Shown: piece by piece, positions 1 to 7,577 of the stretch
Layout of the letters: the number at the start of each line of letters is the position of its first letter
Position numbering within the stretch: position 1 is the first letter of the stretch
Source: G965227875 sp965227875
GTDB taxonomy: Bacteria > Pseudomonadota > Alphaproteobacteria > Rhizobiales > JAJFHC01
DNA length: 64,000 nt
Direction of reading: 5' to 3'
Assembly (NCBI GenBank): GCA_965227875.1
Contig: OZ245783.1
Span: 3,968,001-4,032,000 of the forward strand
Notes under the pieces: generated by a model
The model's database searches: none
What the model saw: the letters and a program-made list of their open reading frames with translations, nothing else
What the model was told of the DNA's origin: nothing
Program-made: the position numbers and the translations under genes

Positions 1-304
1 CCTTGATCCGGGCAAAGCACTTCTGTGCACCGGCGAGGTCGTCGCCATCGATCGCACCGCGCGCGGCAACGAGTTCCGTGTAGAGCAGCTTGAGCCAGAG
101 TTCGCTCACCTGATGGATCAGGATGAAGAGCAGTTCATCCCGCTTGGGCGGGTCCTGGAACGTCTGTTGGAGGTCGAGCAGCGTGTCGAGCTGCAGGAAA
201 TCGCTGTAGGTCTGGCGCTCGCCGCCCTTCCTGAACCCGCGGACAAGGCTTTCCTCTGCCGGACGCTTCAGCATCCGGTCTGGAGGTCTGGCGCTATCGC
301 TCAT
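1..304 (-). CDS. kynA: tryptophan 2,3-dioxygenase, N-terminal part (cut by window edge)
   Basis: Reading the minus strand from the ATG at 304-302 gives an open frame that runs off the window after about 101 residues. It contains the family's N-terminal haem-pocket signature: a YSDFLQLDTLL stretch, then DPPKRDELLFILIHQ and SELWLKLL. In known TDOs the histidine of the HQVSELW segment lies in the active site. The enzyme opens the indole ring of L-tryptophan to N-formylkynurenine, the first step of the kynurenine pathway, using haem and O2 in the cytoplasm. The rest of the gene and any kynurenine-pathway partner lie outside the window. The divergent neighbour starts at 460. Family assignment is firm; completeness cannot be judged. 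Confidence 0.9.
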   Translation of the reverse strand, partial: MSDSARPPDRMLKRPAEESLVRGFRKGGERQTYSDFLQLDTLLDLQQTFQDPPKRDELLFILIHQVSELWLKLLYTELVAARGAIDGDDLAGAQKCFARIK

Positions 305-459
305 CGCCGGCTCCGGAAGAATTGAAGAAGATCGACTCGGGACATGGCGCGGAATTTATCACAATGACGGTGCGGGTCAGCCCGGATTCGGCTTCGCACT
401 TGTTCCCGTGCGCCACAGACACCACTTGTGGGTCAGGAAAGCATGAGAGGAGGTGGGAC

Positions 460-849
460 ATGACCCGGACAATTCAGATATGCACGTTCGCCCTGGCCGC
501 GATGATTGGTCTTGTCGCCCTGGTTGGTGGCGCGGACGCGGCCCGCGAACGCAACGGCATCTATGCGGTCGGCGGCAACCAGTTCATCGTGCGCACCAGA
601 CAGTCGGGTTCCACCCTCTACCTTCGTCTCTATCGCCGGGCCGGCGATCAGTGGGAGCCCTATGCCCGCGGGTCCATGCCAGCGGACGATCTCGAGTATC
701 GCCGGGAGCGCGCCCGTAACGGGTATGCCCGTGGCCTTGCGGAACGCATCTTCTTCACAGGCCGCCTTATCGGGTACACGACCATTGACCTCGACAACCC
801 GATCAACACGCACCTGAACCGTGGCAACGGGCGCTGCCTGCGCTGCTGA
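460..849 (+). CDS. small secreted protein, unknown function
   Basis: 129 residues. I place the start at ATG 460 rather than the in-frame upstream ATG at 322, because a strong Shine-Dalgarno (GAGAGGAGG) sits just before 460 and the protein then opens with a typical signal peptide: MTRT, a hydrophobic core (CTFALAAMIGLVALVGGA), and a likely cleavage after GADA. The mature part (about 100 residues) is rich in Arg, Tyr and Gly with alternating beta-like segments and ends in a Cys-Leu-Arg-Cys pair that could form or join a disulfide. I do not recognise the family. It stands alone, divergent from the tryptophan dioxygenase gene. Confidence 0.65.
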   Translation: MTRTIQICTFALAAMIGLVALVGGADAARERNGIYAVGGNQFIVRTRQSGSTLYLRLYRRAGDQWEPYARGSMPADDLEYRRERARNGYARGLAERIFFTGRLIGYTTIDLDNPINTHLNRGNGRCLRC

Positions 850-884
850 ACGAACCACGACTGCTGATCCGCCAGGCGATTGAA

Positions 885-916
885 GCGGGGCTCGCCCGTC
901 CGTTGGCAAGCCCCGC
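885..916. repeat. inverted repeat, possible bidirectional transcription stop
   Basis: Perfect 8-bp arms GCGGGGCT (885-892) and AGCCCCGC (909-916) with a 16-nt loop, lying between the plus-strand secreted-protein gene (ends 849) and the minus-strand mini-gene (ends 953). There is no T-run on either side, so it is only a weak terminator candidate. Confidence 0.35.
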
Positions 917-952
917 GCCGGCCACGGGGAGGTGCGTGGTCCGGTAGGTCTT

Positions 953-1063
953 TCAGGAGGCGGATTGCAGGATTGCCGTCACCACGACGAGGCCCGTGAG
1001 AAGGCAGATGAGAAGTGCTGCGGCCTTGCAGGTGCTGAAATCGATCCCTCCGGCGCATTTCAT
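953..1063 (-). CDS. 36-residue single-span membrane peptide
   Basis: A short open frame on the minus strand: ATG at 1063-1061, stop TGA at 955-953. A Shine-Dalgarno (GGGAG) lies about 8 nt upstream of the ATG. The product begins MKCAGGIDFSTCKAAAL and continues as one uninterrupted hydrophobic stretch (roughly residues 14-33), so it would be a single transmembrane peptide with two cysteines (3 and 12) at its N-terminal end. No family recognised. Support is the clean RBS, the compact hydrophobic segment and the lack of another gene in this interval; nothing else proves expression. Confidence 0.45.
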   Translation of the reverse strand: MKCAGGIDFSTCKAAALLICLLTGLVVVTAILQSAS

Positions 1064-1239
1064 TTTTTGATCTCCCTTTCGTTATGACTGCAGTTGGCCA
1101 TGAACCGGAGATGGGGCCGGTCACGGGCCGCGTCTGTGACATGCGTCACTTTCCCTGTGCGTTGCCGGTGAAAGGCCGTCGTGCCCGAACCCTTCAGATG
1201 GTTTAATGGGTTCGATTCGTCGCAGTGGAGTTACAGTCG

Positions 1240-2385
1240 ATGGCAAGAGGGTCTTGCGTATCCAGTGTCCTCATCGTGGGGGCAGGCATAGCGGGACTGT
1301 CTCTGGCCGCGGCACTTCGACAGCAGGGAATCGAAGCGAGGCTGTTCGAGGCCAAATCCGGTTTCGAACCGGAGGGGACCGGTCTCCACCTTCCGGGAAA
1401 TGCGGTGCGTGCGGCCCGCAGGCTCGGGCTGGAAACCGTGGTCGATCGCAGGGCCTACAGGATTGCCCAGATTACCTATACCGACGAGGCCGGCCGCCAG
1501 CTCACCACCCTCGATCTGGCCAGGGCGCGCGGCATTCTCAGGAAATGGCCACCCTTCGTCGCGCTTCCGCGGCCGGTTTTCCACGAGGCCCTTGTGGATC
1601 TGGTCGGTGTGGAGAACATCCGCTTCGCGTCCAGTCCGGTTTCCGTTTCCCAGGACGACCGGGGCGTGTTCCTCGAACTTGGCGACGGGACCGTCGAGCA
1701 GGCCGACCTCCTGGTCGGCGCCGACGGCGTCAATTCCGCCGTGCGTTCGCTCGTGTTCCCCTCCCGCCCTGGTGCCCGGCCGATGGGGTATCGCTGCTGG
1801 CGCTGGATGGCGCCGAGGCCGGCCGGGGTCACCGACCCCAAATACATGATCGGAGACGGCAAGGCGGTCATGGTGATGCCGGTCGATGACCGGCTCGCCT
1901 ACATCTATGCCATGGACTGCGTGGAGACCGGCGAGCCCGTCGCCTCGCTCAACGACCTGTTCGCGGAGTTCGGGGAACCGGCCACGGCGGCGCTTGCGCA
2001 TGCCGTCGAGGGACGGGTGATCGCCGGGACCCTCGAGGAGGTCAGGCTCGAAAAATGGAGCGATCGCAGGATGATGGTCATCGGCGATGCCGCCCACGCG
2101 ACCGCGCCGACACTGGCGCAGGGTGCGGCCATGGCCATGGAGGATGCGATCGTGCTGGCCGAGACCCTCGGCAATTACCAGGGCGCCGTCACCGACGCAT
2201 TGCGCGCCTACGAGCAGCGTCGCCGCCCCCGGGTCGACTATGTCCAGCGCGAGTCCGCAAAACGGTTGCGGCTGTTGCGGCTGAAGGGCAGGGCGGCACG
2301 CATGGGACGGTCTCTGCTGCTGCGTGTCCGGGGAACCGAAATGCTCAAGTCCGGGTGGCGGCCGCTCATACGCTCCGAACCCTAG
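1240..2385 (+). CDS. FAD-dependent aromatic-type monooxygenase (PHBH/UbiH fold)
   Basis: 381 residues from ATG 1240, chosen over the GTG at 1225 because GGAG at 1227-1230 is correctly spaced for 1240. The N-terminus carries the dinucleotide-binding fingerprint VLIVGAGIAGLSLAAAL followed by an acidic end of the second strand (LFEAK). A mid-protein LLVGADGVNSAVR segment (DG motif) and a C-terminal VIGDAAHATAPTLAQGAAM segment (GD motif contacting FAD) complete the class A flavoprotein monooxygenase set. Such enzymes hydroxylate aromatic or related substrates using NAD(P)H and O2. The substrate cannot be read from the sequence, and no pathway neighbour helps. Length is typical for salicylate-hydroxylase-like members. 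Confidence 0.85.
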   Translation: MARGSCVSSVLIVGAGIAGLSLAAALRQQGIEARLFEAKSGFEPEGTGLHLPGNAVRAARRLGLETVVDRRAYRIAQITYTDEAGRQLTTLDLARARGILRKWPPFVALPRPVFHEALVDLVGVENIRFASSPVSVSQDDRGVFLELGDGTVEQADLLVGADGVNSAVRSLVFPSRPGARPMGYRCWRWMAPRPAGVTDPKYMIGDGKAVMVMPVDDRLAYIYAMDCVETGEPVASLNDLFAEFGEPATAALAHAVEGRVIAGTLEEVRLEKWSDRRMMVIGDAAHATAPTLAQGAAMAMEDAIVLAETLGNYQGAVTDALRAYEQRRRPRVDYVQRESAKRLRLLRLKGRAARMGRSLLLRVRGTEMLKSGWRPLIRSEP

Positions 2386-2500
2386 ACCGGATTAGTGCCG
2401 GGAATTGCCATCAGGCGTTCGACTTTGACGGTTGAAGGAGCCGCTTGCCGCAAAGGCTGCAATTGCCCATACTCTTTCCATTGTGTTTGCGCGCTCATTG

Positions 2501-2788
2501 ATGAGACTGGGCACAAGGCTCTATTTCGCTTTCCTGCTGCTGGGGACGGCGGCGTGTATCTATGCAGCCGTGTCACCACCGTCCGACCTGAAGCGCTTCT
2601 ATATTCTCGTCATCCTCTTCGCGGCCGGTCCGGCGATCGTCGTCTATCTCGTGACGCGTCTCCTGGCCTGGGTGTTTTCACCGGACGACCGCAGGCTCCG
2701 GCAACCGCCCCTGGTCTACGTGATGATGGTGTTCGCGGCGCTTGTCTTCGCAGGTGTTGCGGCTATTCCCTATTACTTCGAGATATGA
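2501..2788 (+). CDS. small three-span inner-membrane protein, unknown function
   Basis: 95 residues from ATG 2501 (an upstream TTG at 2432 would add 23 residues but has no convincing RBS; neither start is strongly supported). Three hydrophobic segments are visible: about residues 5-23 (LYFAFLLLGTAACIYAAV), 33-55 (YILVILFAAGPAIVVYLV) and 72-93 (LVYVMMVFAALVFAGVAAI), separated by a charged loop (SPDDRRLRQ). No family recognised. It follows the FAD monooxygenase by 115 bp and is followed by a structured region ending in a strong terminator at 2926-2950, which would end its transcript. Confidence 0.6.
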   Translation: MRLGTRLYFAFLLLGTAACIYAAVSPPSDLKRFYILVILFAAGPAIVVYLVTRLLAWVFSPDDRRLRQPPLVYVMMVFAALVFAGVAAIPYYFEI

Positions 2789-2840
2789 ACAGACGTTCTT
2801 CGTCTTTGTTTACTGTTCTTTAATGGTTAACTCAGGGGTT

Positions 2841-2950
2841 GCTTGAAGGTCCGGGCACTCGCGCGTAGGATCAAGCTCCCAGTCCCCTTCTGGGTAGCCG
2901 AAGACGGCAACGGCCAGACGAAAAACCCCCGCCAGAAAGGCGGGGGTTTT
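2841..2950 (+). ncRNA. possible structured RNA (sRNA or 3'-UTR-derived RNA)
   Basis: Three consecutive hairpins on the plus strand with no open frame: (1) GCTTGA (2841-2846) with TCAAGC (2871-2876), continued by TCC/GGA; (2) CCCAG (2878-2882) with CTGGG (2890-2894), exposing the pyrimidine loop TCCCCTT; (3) the terminator at 2926-2946. The architecture is that of many bacterial sRNAs, but I recognise no Rfam family and see no clear independent promoter, so it may simply be the 3' UTR of the small membrane-protein gene ending at 2788. Confidence 0.35.
2926..2950 (+). terminator. Rho-independent terminator
   Basis: Perfect 8-bp stem CCCCCGCC/GGCGGGGG (2926-2933 with 2939-2946), loop AGAAA, followed by TTTT. 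Preceded by AAAAA, so it can also act, more weakly, for the minus-strand gene that ends at 3020. Confidence 0.85.
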
Positions 2951-3019
2951 CTCGTTTGCGCGCAGGATTCGAAGCCATGCGGCGTCAATTGCGCTCCGGT
3001 TCGCCGGTAGGACGAGACC

Positions 3020-3937
3020 TCAGCCAGAAAGCTTCCGGAAGGTCAGCGAGAACTCGTAGACCGACTCGATGTTGGGAGAGGGAAGGCCGCCCGATCCGTC
3101 CGACGCGACGCCCGCGTCGCGATTGGACCGTCGGAAACTGTGCACGCCGATGTCGACCGGCTTCTCGTAGTCGAAATCGGTCCGGTAGACGTCCCCGGTT
3201 TCCCACTGCGCGGTGAGCTTTCGTTGGGCCGGATCGACGTGGAGCGTGCCGAGGCGGTCGTCCGCGCTCACGGGATCGTATTCGTTGACGACGATGTCGA
3301 ATGGAGCGCTGTCGTCGGCAATGTGCATCTGGGCTCCCACGGTCCATTCCGTGCCTGCCGCGCGGAACTTGTGATACCGGTCGTCGGTCGGAACCCGGAG
3401 CGGGGATGCGGGTCGGTCCGCCGTGAGGTAGATTTCGTCGTCGAATTCCGAAAGCTTTTTTCCGGTGACCCGCTCGATCGTGAGGATCGTGCCTTCGCTC
3501 GCCTCCTCGATGACCCACTTGATCCTCAGCGGGTGGCCGGACAGCGGCACGGTATCCTGCCAGTTTCCGTCATCGCCGGAACTGGCGGTCAGGGATGGCA
3601 GGAGCGTTCCCGGCGGCTCCAGCAGGCCGTCTGCATCGTAGGCCCGCGTGGTGACGCTGAACCCCGCCTCGTTGCGACCCGTTGCGGGGTCGGAGAACCG
3701 CAGGCCGACCTCGTATTCGATGCCGGCGTAGCGAAACGAATAGACGAGATCACCCAGGGATCCGGTGACAGGGGTCCGGTTCGACAGCTTGATCTCGGGC
3801 GACGACATGCCAGGGCCGATCGCGTTGGGCGGCGGCATCAGCCAGACGCCGTGCTTGGGCTCTCGTGGCGCGCCGACGAGCGACATCGTCACCCGGGTCC
3901 GGTTCACGATCGACACGTAACACGAAAAATCAGCCAA
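3020..3937 (-). CDS. aegerolysin-like beta-sandwich protein with an unknown second domain
   Basis: 305 residues if translation starts at the TTG at 3937-3935, which is preceded by a very strong Shine-Dalgarno (GGGGGGAAG); an upstream ATG at 3997 has none. Residues about 5-100 show the beta-rich pattern of aegerolysin/Bt-crystal-type small beta-sandwich proteins: SIVNRT at the start of a strand, then HGVWLMPPPNAIGPG, a VTGSLGDLVYSF strand and a FSDPATGRNE turn. In that family these proteins bind membrane lipids and often act with a pore-forming partner. Residues about 160-305 form a second beta-rich region I cannot place. There is no signal peptide, and no MACPF-like partner is nearby. The gene is alone, convergent with the plus-strand terminator. 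The family call rests on motif resemblance only. Confidence 0.5.
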   Translation of the reverse strand: MADFSCYVSIVNRTRVTMSLVGAPREPKHGVWLMPPPNAIGPGMSSPEIKLSNRTPVTGSLGDLVYSFRYAGIEYEVGLRFSDPATGRNEAGFSVTTRAYDADGLLEPPGTLLPSLTASSGDDGNWQDTVPLSGHPLRIKWVIEEASEGTILTIERVTGKKLSEFDDEIYLTADRPASPLRVPTDDRYHKFRAAGTEWTVGAQMHIADDSAPFDIVVNEYDPVSADDRLGTLHVDPAQRKLTAQWETGDVYRTDFDYEKPVDIGVHSFRRSNRDAGVASDGSGGLPSPNIESVYEFSLTFRKLSG

Positions 3938-4019
3938 AGCGCTTCCCCCCAAAGAACCGGTGGACCTGTGACGTGCCGTCGGACCGGCAGACCGCATCCG
4001 GAGACAGTGTCATCGAATT

Positions 4020-6062
4020 TCACGCGAGTCCACGTTTCTCCAGAAGACTTTCGACCCGTGGCGGCCGTCCCCTGAAGCTCAGATAAGCCTCGTTGGGGTC
4101 GAGCCTGCCGCCGCTTGAATAGATGCTGGATTTCAGCCGCGCCGCGGTTTCGGAGTCGAACGCATCACCGGCCTCCCGGAAGGCCTCGAAGGCATCCGCA
4201 TCCATGACTTCCGACCACATGTAGCTGTAGTAGGCCGAGGCGTAACCGCTGGACGCGAAGAGATGCAGGAAATGGGGCAGGCGGTGGCGCATGCGGATCT
4301 CGTCCGGCATTCCGAGCGTGCCGAGCACTTCGGCTTCGAACGCATCGACGTTGTCGACGTTTTCGGCCTTGTGCAGCTCAAGGTCGACGAGAGCGGAGGA
4401 GAGGTATTCCACTGTCTCGAAACCCTGGTTGAAGTTCCGCGCTGCGAGCAGCTTGTCGAGAAGGCTGTCGGGTATCGGCTCGCCCGTCCGATAGTGAACG
4501 GCGTACTTGCGGAGGATATCCGGTTCGAACAGCCAGTGCTCGAACAGCTGGGAGGGAAGTTCCACGTAGTCGCGCGCGACGTTCGTGCCTGAAATCTCCG
4601 GATAGGTCACATCGGAGAGAAGCGCGTGGAGCGCATGGCCGAATTCGTGAAACACGGTTTCCGCGTCGCTGACGCTCAGCAGGGCCGGCTCGCCCGGGGC
4701 GCCTTTCGAGAAATTCATGACGTTGTTGACGATCGGACGGACATCTCCGTCAAGCCGGTGCTGCGGCCTCAGGGACGACATCCATGCGCCCGACCGCTTT
4801 GACGGACGGGCGAAGTAGTCCCCAAGAAAAAGACCGACATGTTCGCCGTCCGACGAAAGCACCTCCCAGGTCCGGATGTCCGGATGCAGCTTGGGGATGT
4901 CGTCGCGTTCGCGGAACTTCAGGTCGAAAAGGCGCCCGGCCGTCTCGAATGCCGCGTCGACGATACGGTCGAGCTGGAAATAGGGCTTGAGTTCCGCTTC
5001 GTCGATGTCGTGTTTCTCGCTGCGGATCTTCTCGGAGTAGTAGCGCCAGTCCCAGGGCGCCACGGCGAAGTTCCCGCCTTCGCGGGCCACGAGGTCCTGC
5101 AATGCGTCGCGTTCGTCGAGGGAACGCGCCTGTGCCGGTTTCCAGACCGCATGGAGCAGTTTTTCGACATCCTTGGCCGATTTCGCCATGGCGTCGTCGA
5201 GCACGTAGTCGGTGTAGGTTTCGAATCCGAGAAGCTTCGCCTGCTCGCGGCGCAGGGCGACGATTTCGAGCAGGATGCCGGTATTGTCCGTGGCATTGCC
5301 GTTGGCGCCGCGGTTCACCCAGGCCTGGAACGCCTTTTCCCGCAGGTCACGTCGGGTTGAGAAGGTCAGGAAGGGTTCGATCACCGAGCGTGCCAGCGAT
5401 ACCGCATGTCCGCAACTCTTCAACCCGCGTTCCGCGGCGACGGCCGCCGTGCTGTCCCGGAGGAACTGGGGCAGGCCGTCGAGGTCGGCTTCGTCCTTCA
5501 GTTCGATGATGTAGTCTCGTTCGTCAGCCAGCACGTTCTGGGAGAAGGTGGTCATCAGGCTCGACATCCGGTCCTTGATCTCCTTCATCCGCTGCTTGTC
5601 CGCCTCGTCGAGGGCGACACCGCTGCGAATGAAGTCCGTCCGGTAGCGTTCGAGCACTTTCGCCTGCTCTTCGTCGGCACAGGATGTTTCGCGCGACTCC
5701 CAAAGCTGCTCGATCCGGGAAAAAAGGCGCTCGTTCATGAAGATGTCGCTGTGATGACGCGACAGGCGCGGCGCGAATTCGGTTTGCAGGGCGTCCAGCT
5801 TGTCATTGGTATCCGCACCGATGAGACCAAAGAACACTGCGCACAGGCGCCCCAGCGGCAGGCCGGCTCTTTCGAGTGCTGCTATCGTGTTGTCGAAGGT
5901 CGGCGGCTCGTGGGATCCGGCGATCGCTTCGACCTGAACACGATGATCCGCCAGCACCTTGTCGAAAGCGGGCGAGAAATGCTCGGGACGAAACTGCGGG
6001 AAGGGCGGCGCGCCGAGCGGCGTGTCCCATTCCGCGAGGAGGGGATTGGATTCTTGAGACAT
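4020..6062 (-). CDS. dcp: peptidyl-dipeptidase Dcp (M3 zinc metallopeptidase)
   Basis: 680 residues, the usual Dcp length, with collinear similarity to the E. coli enzyme as I know it: an N-terminal PAFDKVL helix, TFDNTIAALERAG, VFFGLIGADTND, YFQLDRIVDAAF, and GAPGEPALLSVSDAETVFHEF. The zinc site is HEFGH (residues 472-476), with the third ligand most likely Glu501 in DYVELPSQ. Dcp releases C-terminal dipeptides from oligopeptides and lacks a signal peptide here, so a cytoplasmic role in peptide recycling is expected. The ATG at 6062 has AGGA about 8 nt upstream. The gene is monocistronic, with the candidate sRNA region upstream on the opposite strand. Confidence 0.93.
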   Translation of the reverse strand: MSQESNPLLAEWDTPLGAPPFPQFRPEHFSPAFDKVLADHRVQVEAIAGSHEPPTFDNTIAALERAGLPLGRLCAVFFGLIGADTNDKLDALQTEFAPRLSRHHSDIFMNERLFSRIEQLWESRETSCADEEQAKVLERYRTDFIRSGVALDEADKQRMKEIKDRMSSLMTTFSQNVLADERDYIIELKDEADLDGLPQFLRDSTAAVAAERGLKSCGHAVSLARSVIEPFLTFSTRRDLREKAFQAWVNRGANGNATDNTGILLEIVALRREQAKLLGFETYTDYVLDDAMAKSAKDVEKLLHAVWKPAQARSLDERDALQDLVAREGGNFAVAPWDWRYYSEKIRSEKHDIDEAELKPYFQLDRIVDAAFETAGRLFDLKFRERDDIPKLHPDIRTWEVLSSDGEHVGLFLGDYFARPSKRSGAWMSSLRPQHRLDGDVRPIVNNVMNFSKGAPGEPALLSVSDAETVFHEFGHALHALLSDVTYPEISGTNVARDYVELPSQLFEHWLFEPDILRKYAVHYRTGEPIPDSLLDKLLAARNFNQGFETVEYLSSALVDLELHKAENVDNVDAFEAEVLGTLGMPDEIRMRHRLPHFLHLFASSGYASAYYSYMWSEVMDADAFEAFREAGDAFDSETAARLKSSIYSSGGRLDPNEAYLSFRGRPPRVESLLEKRGLA

Positions 6063-6235
6063 GCTTATCCTCGGTTTGTTCGACGAGCTATATAGGTCAT
6101 GGCGAAAGGTTTAGACAGTCCCCCGCCGCACGACCGGACGAGGACATTTTTCACGGGAAGTTTTCCGCACCGATAGAGAATTGTACCGTAACACATTGGA
6201 AAATATGCACAAAATATGACGCTGTCTAATTGGGC

Positions 6236-6264
6236 CTTGAAGGTGAGGCAGCATTACCCCACAT
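6236..6264 (+). promoter_or_regulatory. sigma-32 (RpoH)-like promoter
   Basis: CTTGAA (6236-6241), 15 nt, then CCCCACAT (6257-6264). This closely follows the heat-shock consensus CTTGAA, a 13-17 nt spacer, CCCCATNT. It faces the candidate sRNA; a start near 6271 is inferred. No coding gene lies downstream on the plus strand before the terminator at 6329. Confidence 0.55.
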
Positions 6265-6270
6265 AACGTT

Positions 6271-6360
6271 ATGAGATTTGGTTGCAGAGAGATCTGCACC
6301 TCCCCCCTCAGATGCATTCTTGACTTTACGGGCTCGTGGCGACACGGGCCCGATTTTTTT
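6271..6360 (+). ncRNA. candidate sRNA with C-rich anti-Shine-Dalgarno loop
   Basis: A region of about 90 nt on the plus strand without a credible open frame. It holds a hairpin with stem ATCTG (6292-6296)/CAGAT (6309-6313) presenting the 12-nt loop CACCTCCCCCCT, complementary to ribosome-binding sites, followed by a textbook intrinsic terminator (6329-6360). An RpoH-like promoter lies directly upstream. In alphaproteobacteria such as Rhodobacter, stress-induced sRNAs with CCUCCUCCC loops (the CcsR type) and RpoH-type promoters are known; this candidate has the same logic, but its sequence is not one I can name. It is antisense to the region downstream of the MFS gene and upstream of dcp. Transcript ends are inferred. 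Confidence 0.6.
6329..6360 (+). terminator. Rho-independent terminator of the candidate sRNA
   Basis: Ten-pair stem CGGGCTCGTG (6329-6338)/CACGGGCCCG (6343-6352) with a GCGA (GNRA-type) tetraloop and a run of seven T from 6354. The single T-G wobble pairs only when transcribed as plus strand (an A-C mismatch on the minus strand), which fixes the direction. It abuts the 3' end of the minus-strand MFS gene. Confidence 0.85.
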
Positions 6361-7577
6361 CAGCCCGTCTGCACGGTCCTTCGGGGCATGTTCGCGCAAG
6401 CCGCGAGCAGAGAGGCAGCCACGCAATAGGCCGCGCATCCCCAGGCGATTGCTTCCGTCGAAAAGTCCCAGTCGAACAGGATGCCGAACACCGCCGGCGC
6501 GACGCCCGAGGCAAACACCATCGCCGTATGCATGAGGGAGCGGATGGCGCCCAGATGCCGCGTGCCGTAGAGCTCGGCCCAGAGTGCGCCGTTGACGCCG
6601 AAATAGGCGCCCGACGATACGCCGAGCATGAAGTAGAAGACGGGCGCCGACTGTGCCTGCGACGTGGTTGCGAGCAGAGTGCAGGTCGCCGCCAGCGGAA
6701 TGAGAAAGAAGGGTTGCAGGCGGCGGGCCGTGACGCGGTCGACGGCGAAACCGGCGAGGATGGTGGTGAGGGCGCTTGCCAGCGCGTAGAGGCTGAACGA
6801 AGCCGCGATCAGGCCGAGAGACCATCCCTTTGTCGCGCCGATATGGATCTGGTGAAAGACGAGGGCGGTGCCGATGGCCGATGTCGCCAGGATAGAAGGT
6901 GCGCGCAGGTAGAGCCCCACGTCGCCGAGAGCCTGCCGAAGCGTCCAGTCTTCGTTTGCAGTCCCGCTGCCGGATTTGTCATGCGTATCGGGAGCTTGCG
7001 CATAGGGGCTCAGGATCCAGTAGATGGTCGGGATGGCGACCACCGCCAGAAAAACCGCCGCGCTCTGCCAGATCGCCTGCCAGCCCATGACGCCCAGCAG
7101 AACGACGACCAGCGGCGGCAGGGACATTTCGCAGGCGGTGAAGCCGAGTGAGGAGATGGCGATTGCCCGCCCGCGCGCCCTGTCGAAATATCGCCCCATG
7201 GCGACGATGGCGGCATGGCTGACGAGGCCTTGGCCGAAAAACCGCAAGGCGAACAGGGTGATGCCCAGGGCGACGACCCCCGTGACGACCGACATTGCCG
7301 CGGACGCTGCCGCGAGACCAGCCAGAACGATGCAGGCGAACTGGCGCAGCCCGTACCGGTCGATCGTCCAGCCGACCGCGAGGATCATCGCCGCGCTCGA
7401 CAGCGTGGCGGCGGCGTAAAGCGAGCCGAAATCGCCGTGCGAAAGGCCGAAGGCACCGCGGATCTCGCTGCTGAAGAGCGAAATGAAGAAGGTCTGGCCG
7501 AAACTCGAATAAGCCGACATGATCATGCCGAACACGAGCAGACGGGTGTTCTCCCGGATCAGGTCGATCGAGCGCAT
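6360..7577 (-). CDS. MFS transporter
   Basis: 405 residues with about 12 hydrophobic spans. The loop between spans 2 and 3 has the MFS A-motif remnant (GWTIDRYGLRQ), and a second copy appears in the C-terminal half (GFAVDRVTARRLQ). It is probably a proton-coupled uptake or efflux carrier for a small molecule; the substrate is not evident. Its ATG (7577-7575) overlaps the stop of the upstream gene by one base (TGATG), so the two are translationally coupled. No T-rich terminator serves it on the minus strand. Confidence 0.88.
   Translation of the reverse strand: MRSIDLIRENTRLLVFGMIMSAYSSFGQTFFISLFSSEIRGAFGLSHGDFGSLYAAATLSSAAMILAVGWTIDRYGLRQFACIVLAGLAAASAAMSVVTGVVALGITLFALRFFGQGLVSHAAIVAMGRYFDRARGRAIAISSLGFTACEMSLPPLVVVLLGVMGWQAIWQSAAVFLAVVAIPTIYWILSPYAQAPDTHDKSGSGTANEDWTLRQALGDVGLYLRAPSILATSAIGTALVFHQIHIGATKGWSLGLIAASFSLYALASALTTILAGFAVDRVTARRLQPFFLIPLAATCTLLATTSQAQSAPVFYFMLGVSSGAYFGVNGALWAELYGTRHLGAIRSLMHTAMVFASGVAPAVFGILFDWDFSTEAIAWGCAAYCVAASLLAACANMPRRTVQTG

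Noticed and set aside
433..909. Minus-strand 158-residue open frame over the small secreted protein
   Set aside because: No RBS or recognisable features; the plus frame has RBS and signal peptide.
2926..2950. Terminator as an end for the minus-strand aegerolysin-like gene
   Set aside because: It is flanked by A5 on the left and so could work in that direction, but the T-run orientation and the position after the plus-strand gene fit the plus strand better; both uses remain possible.
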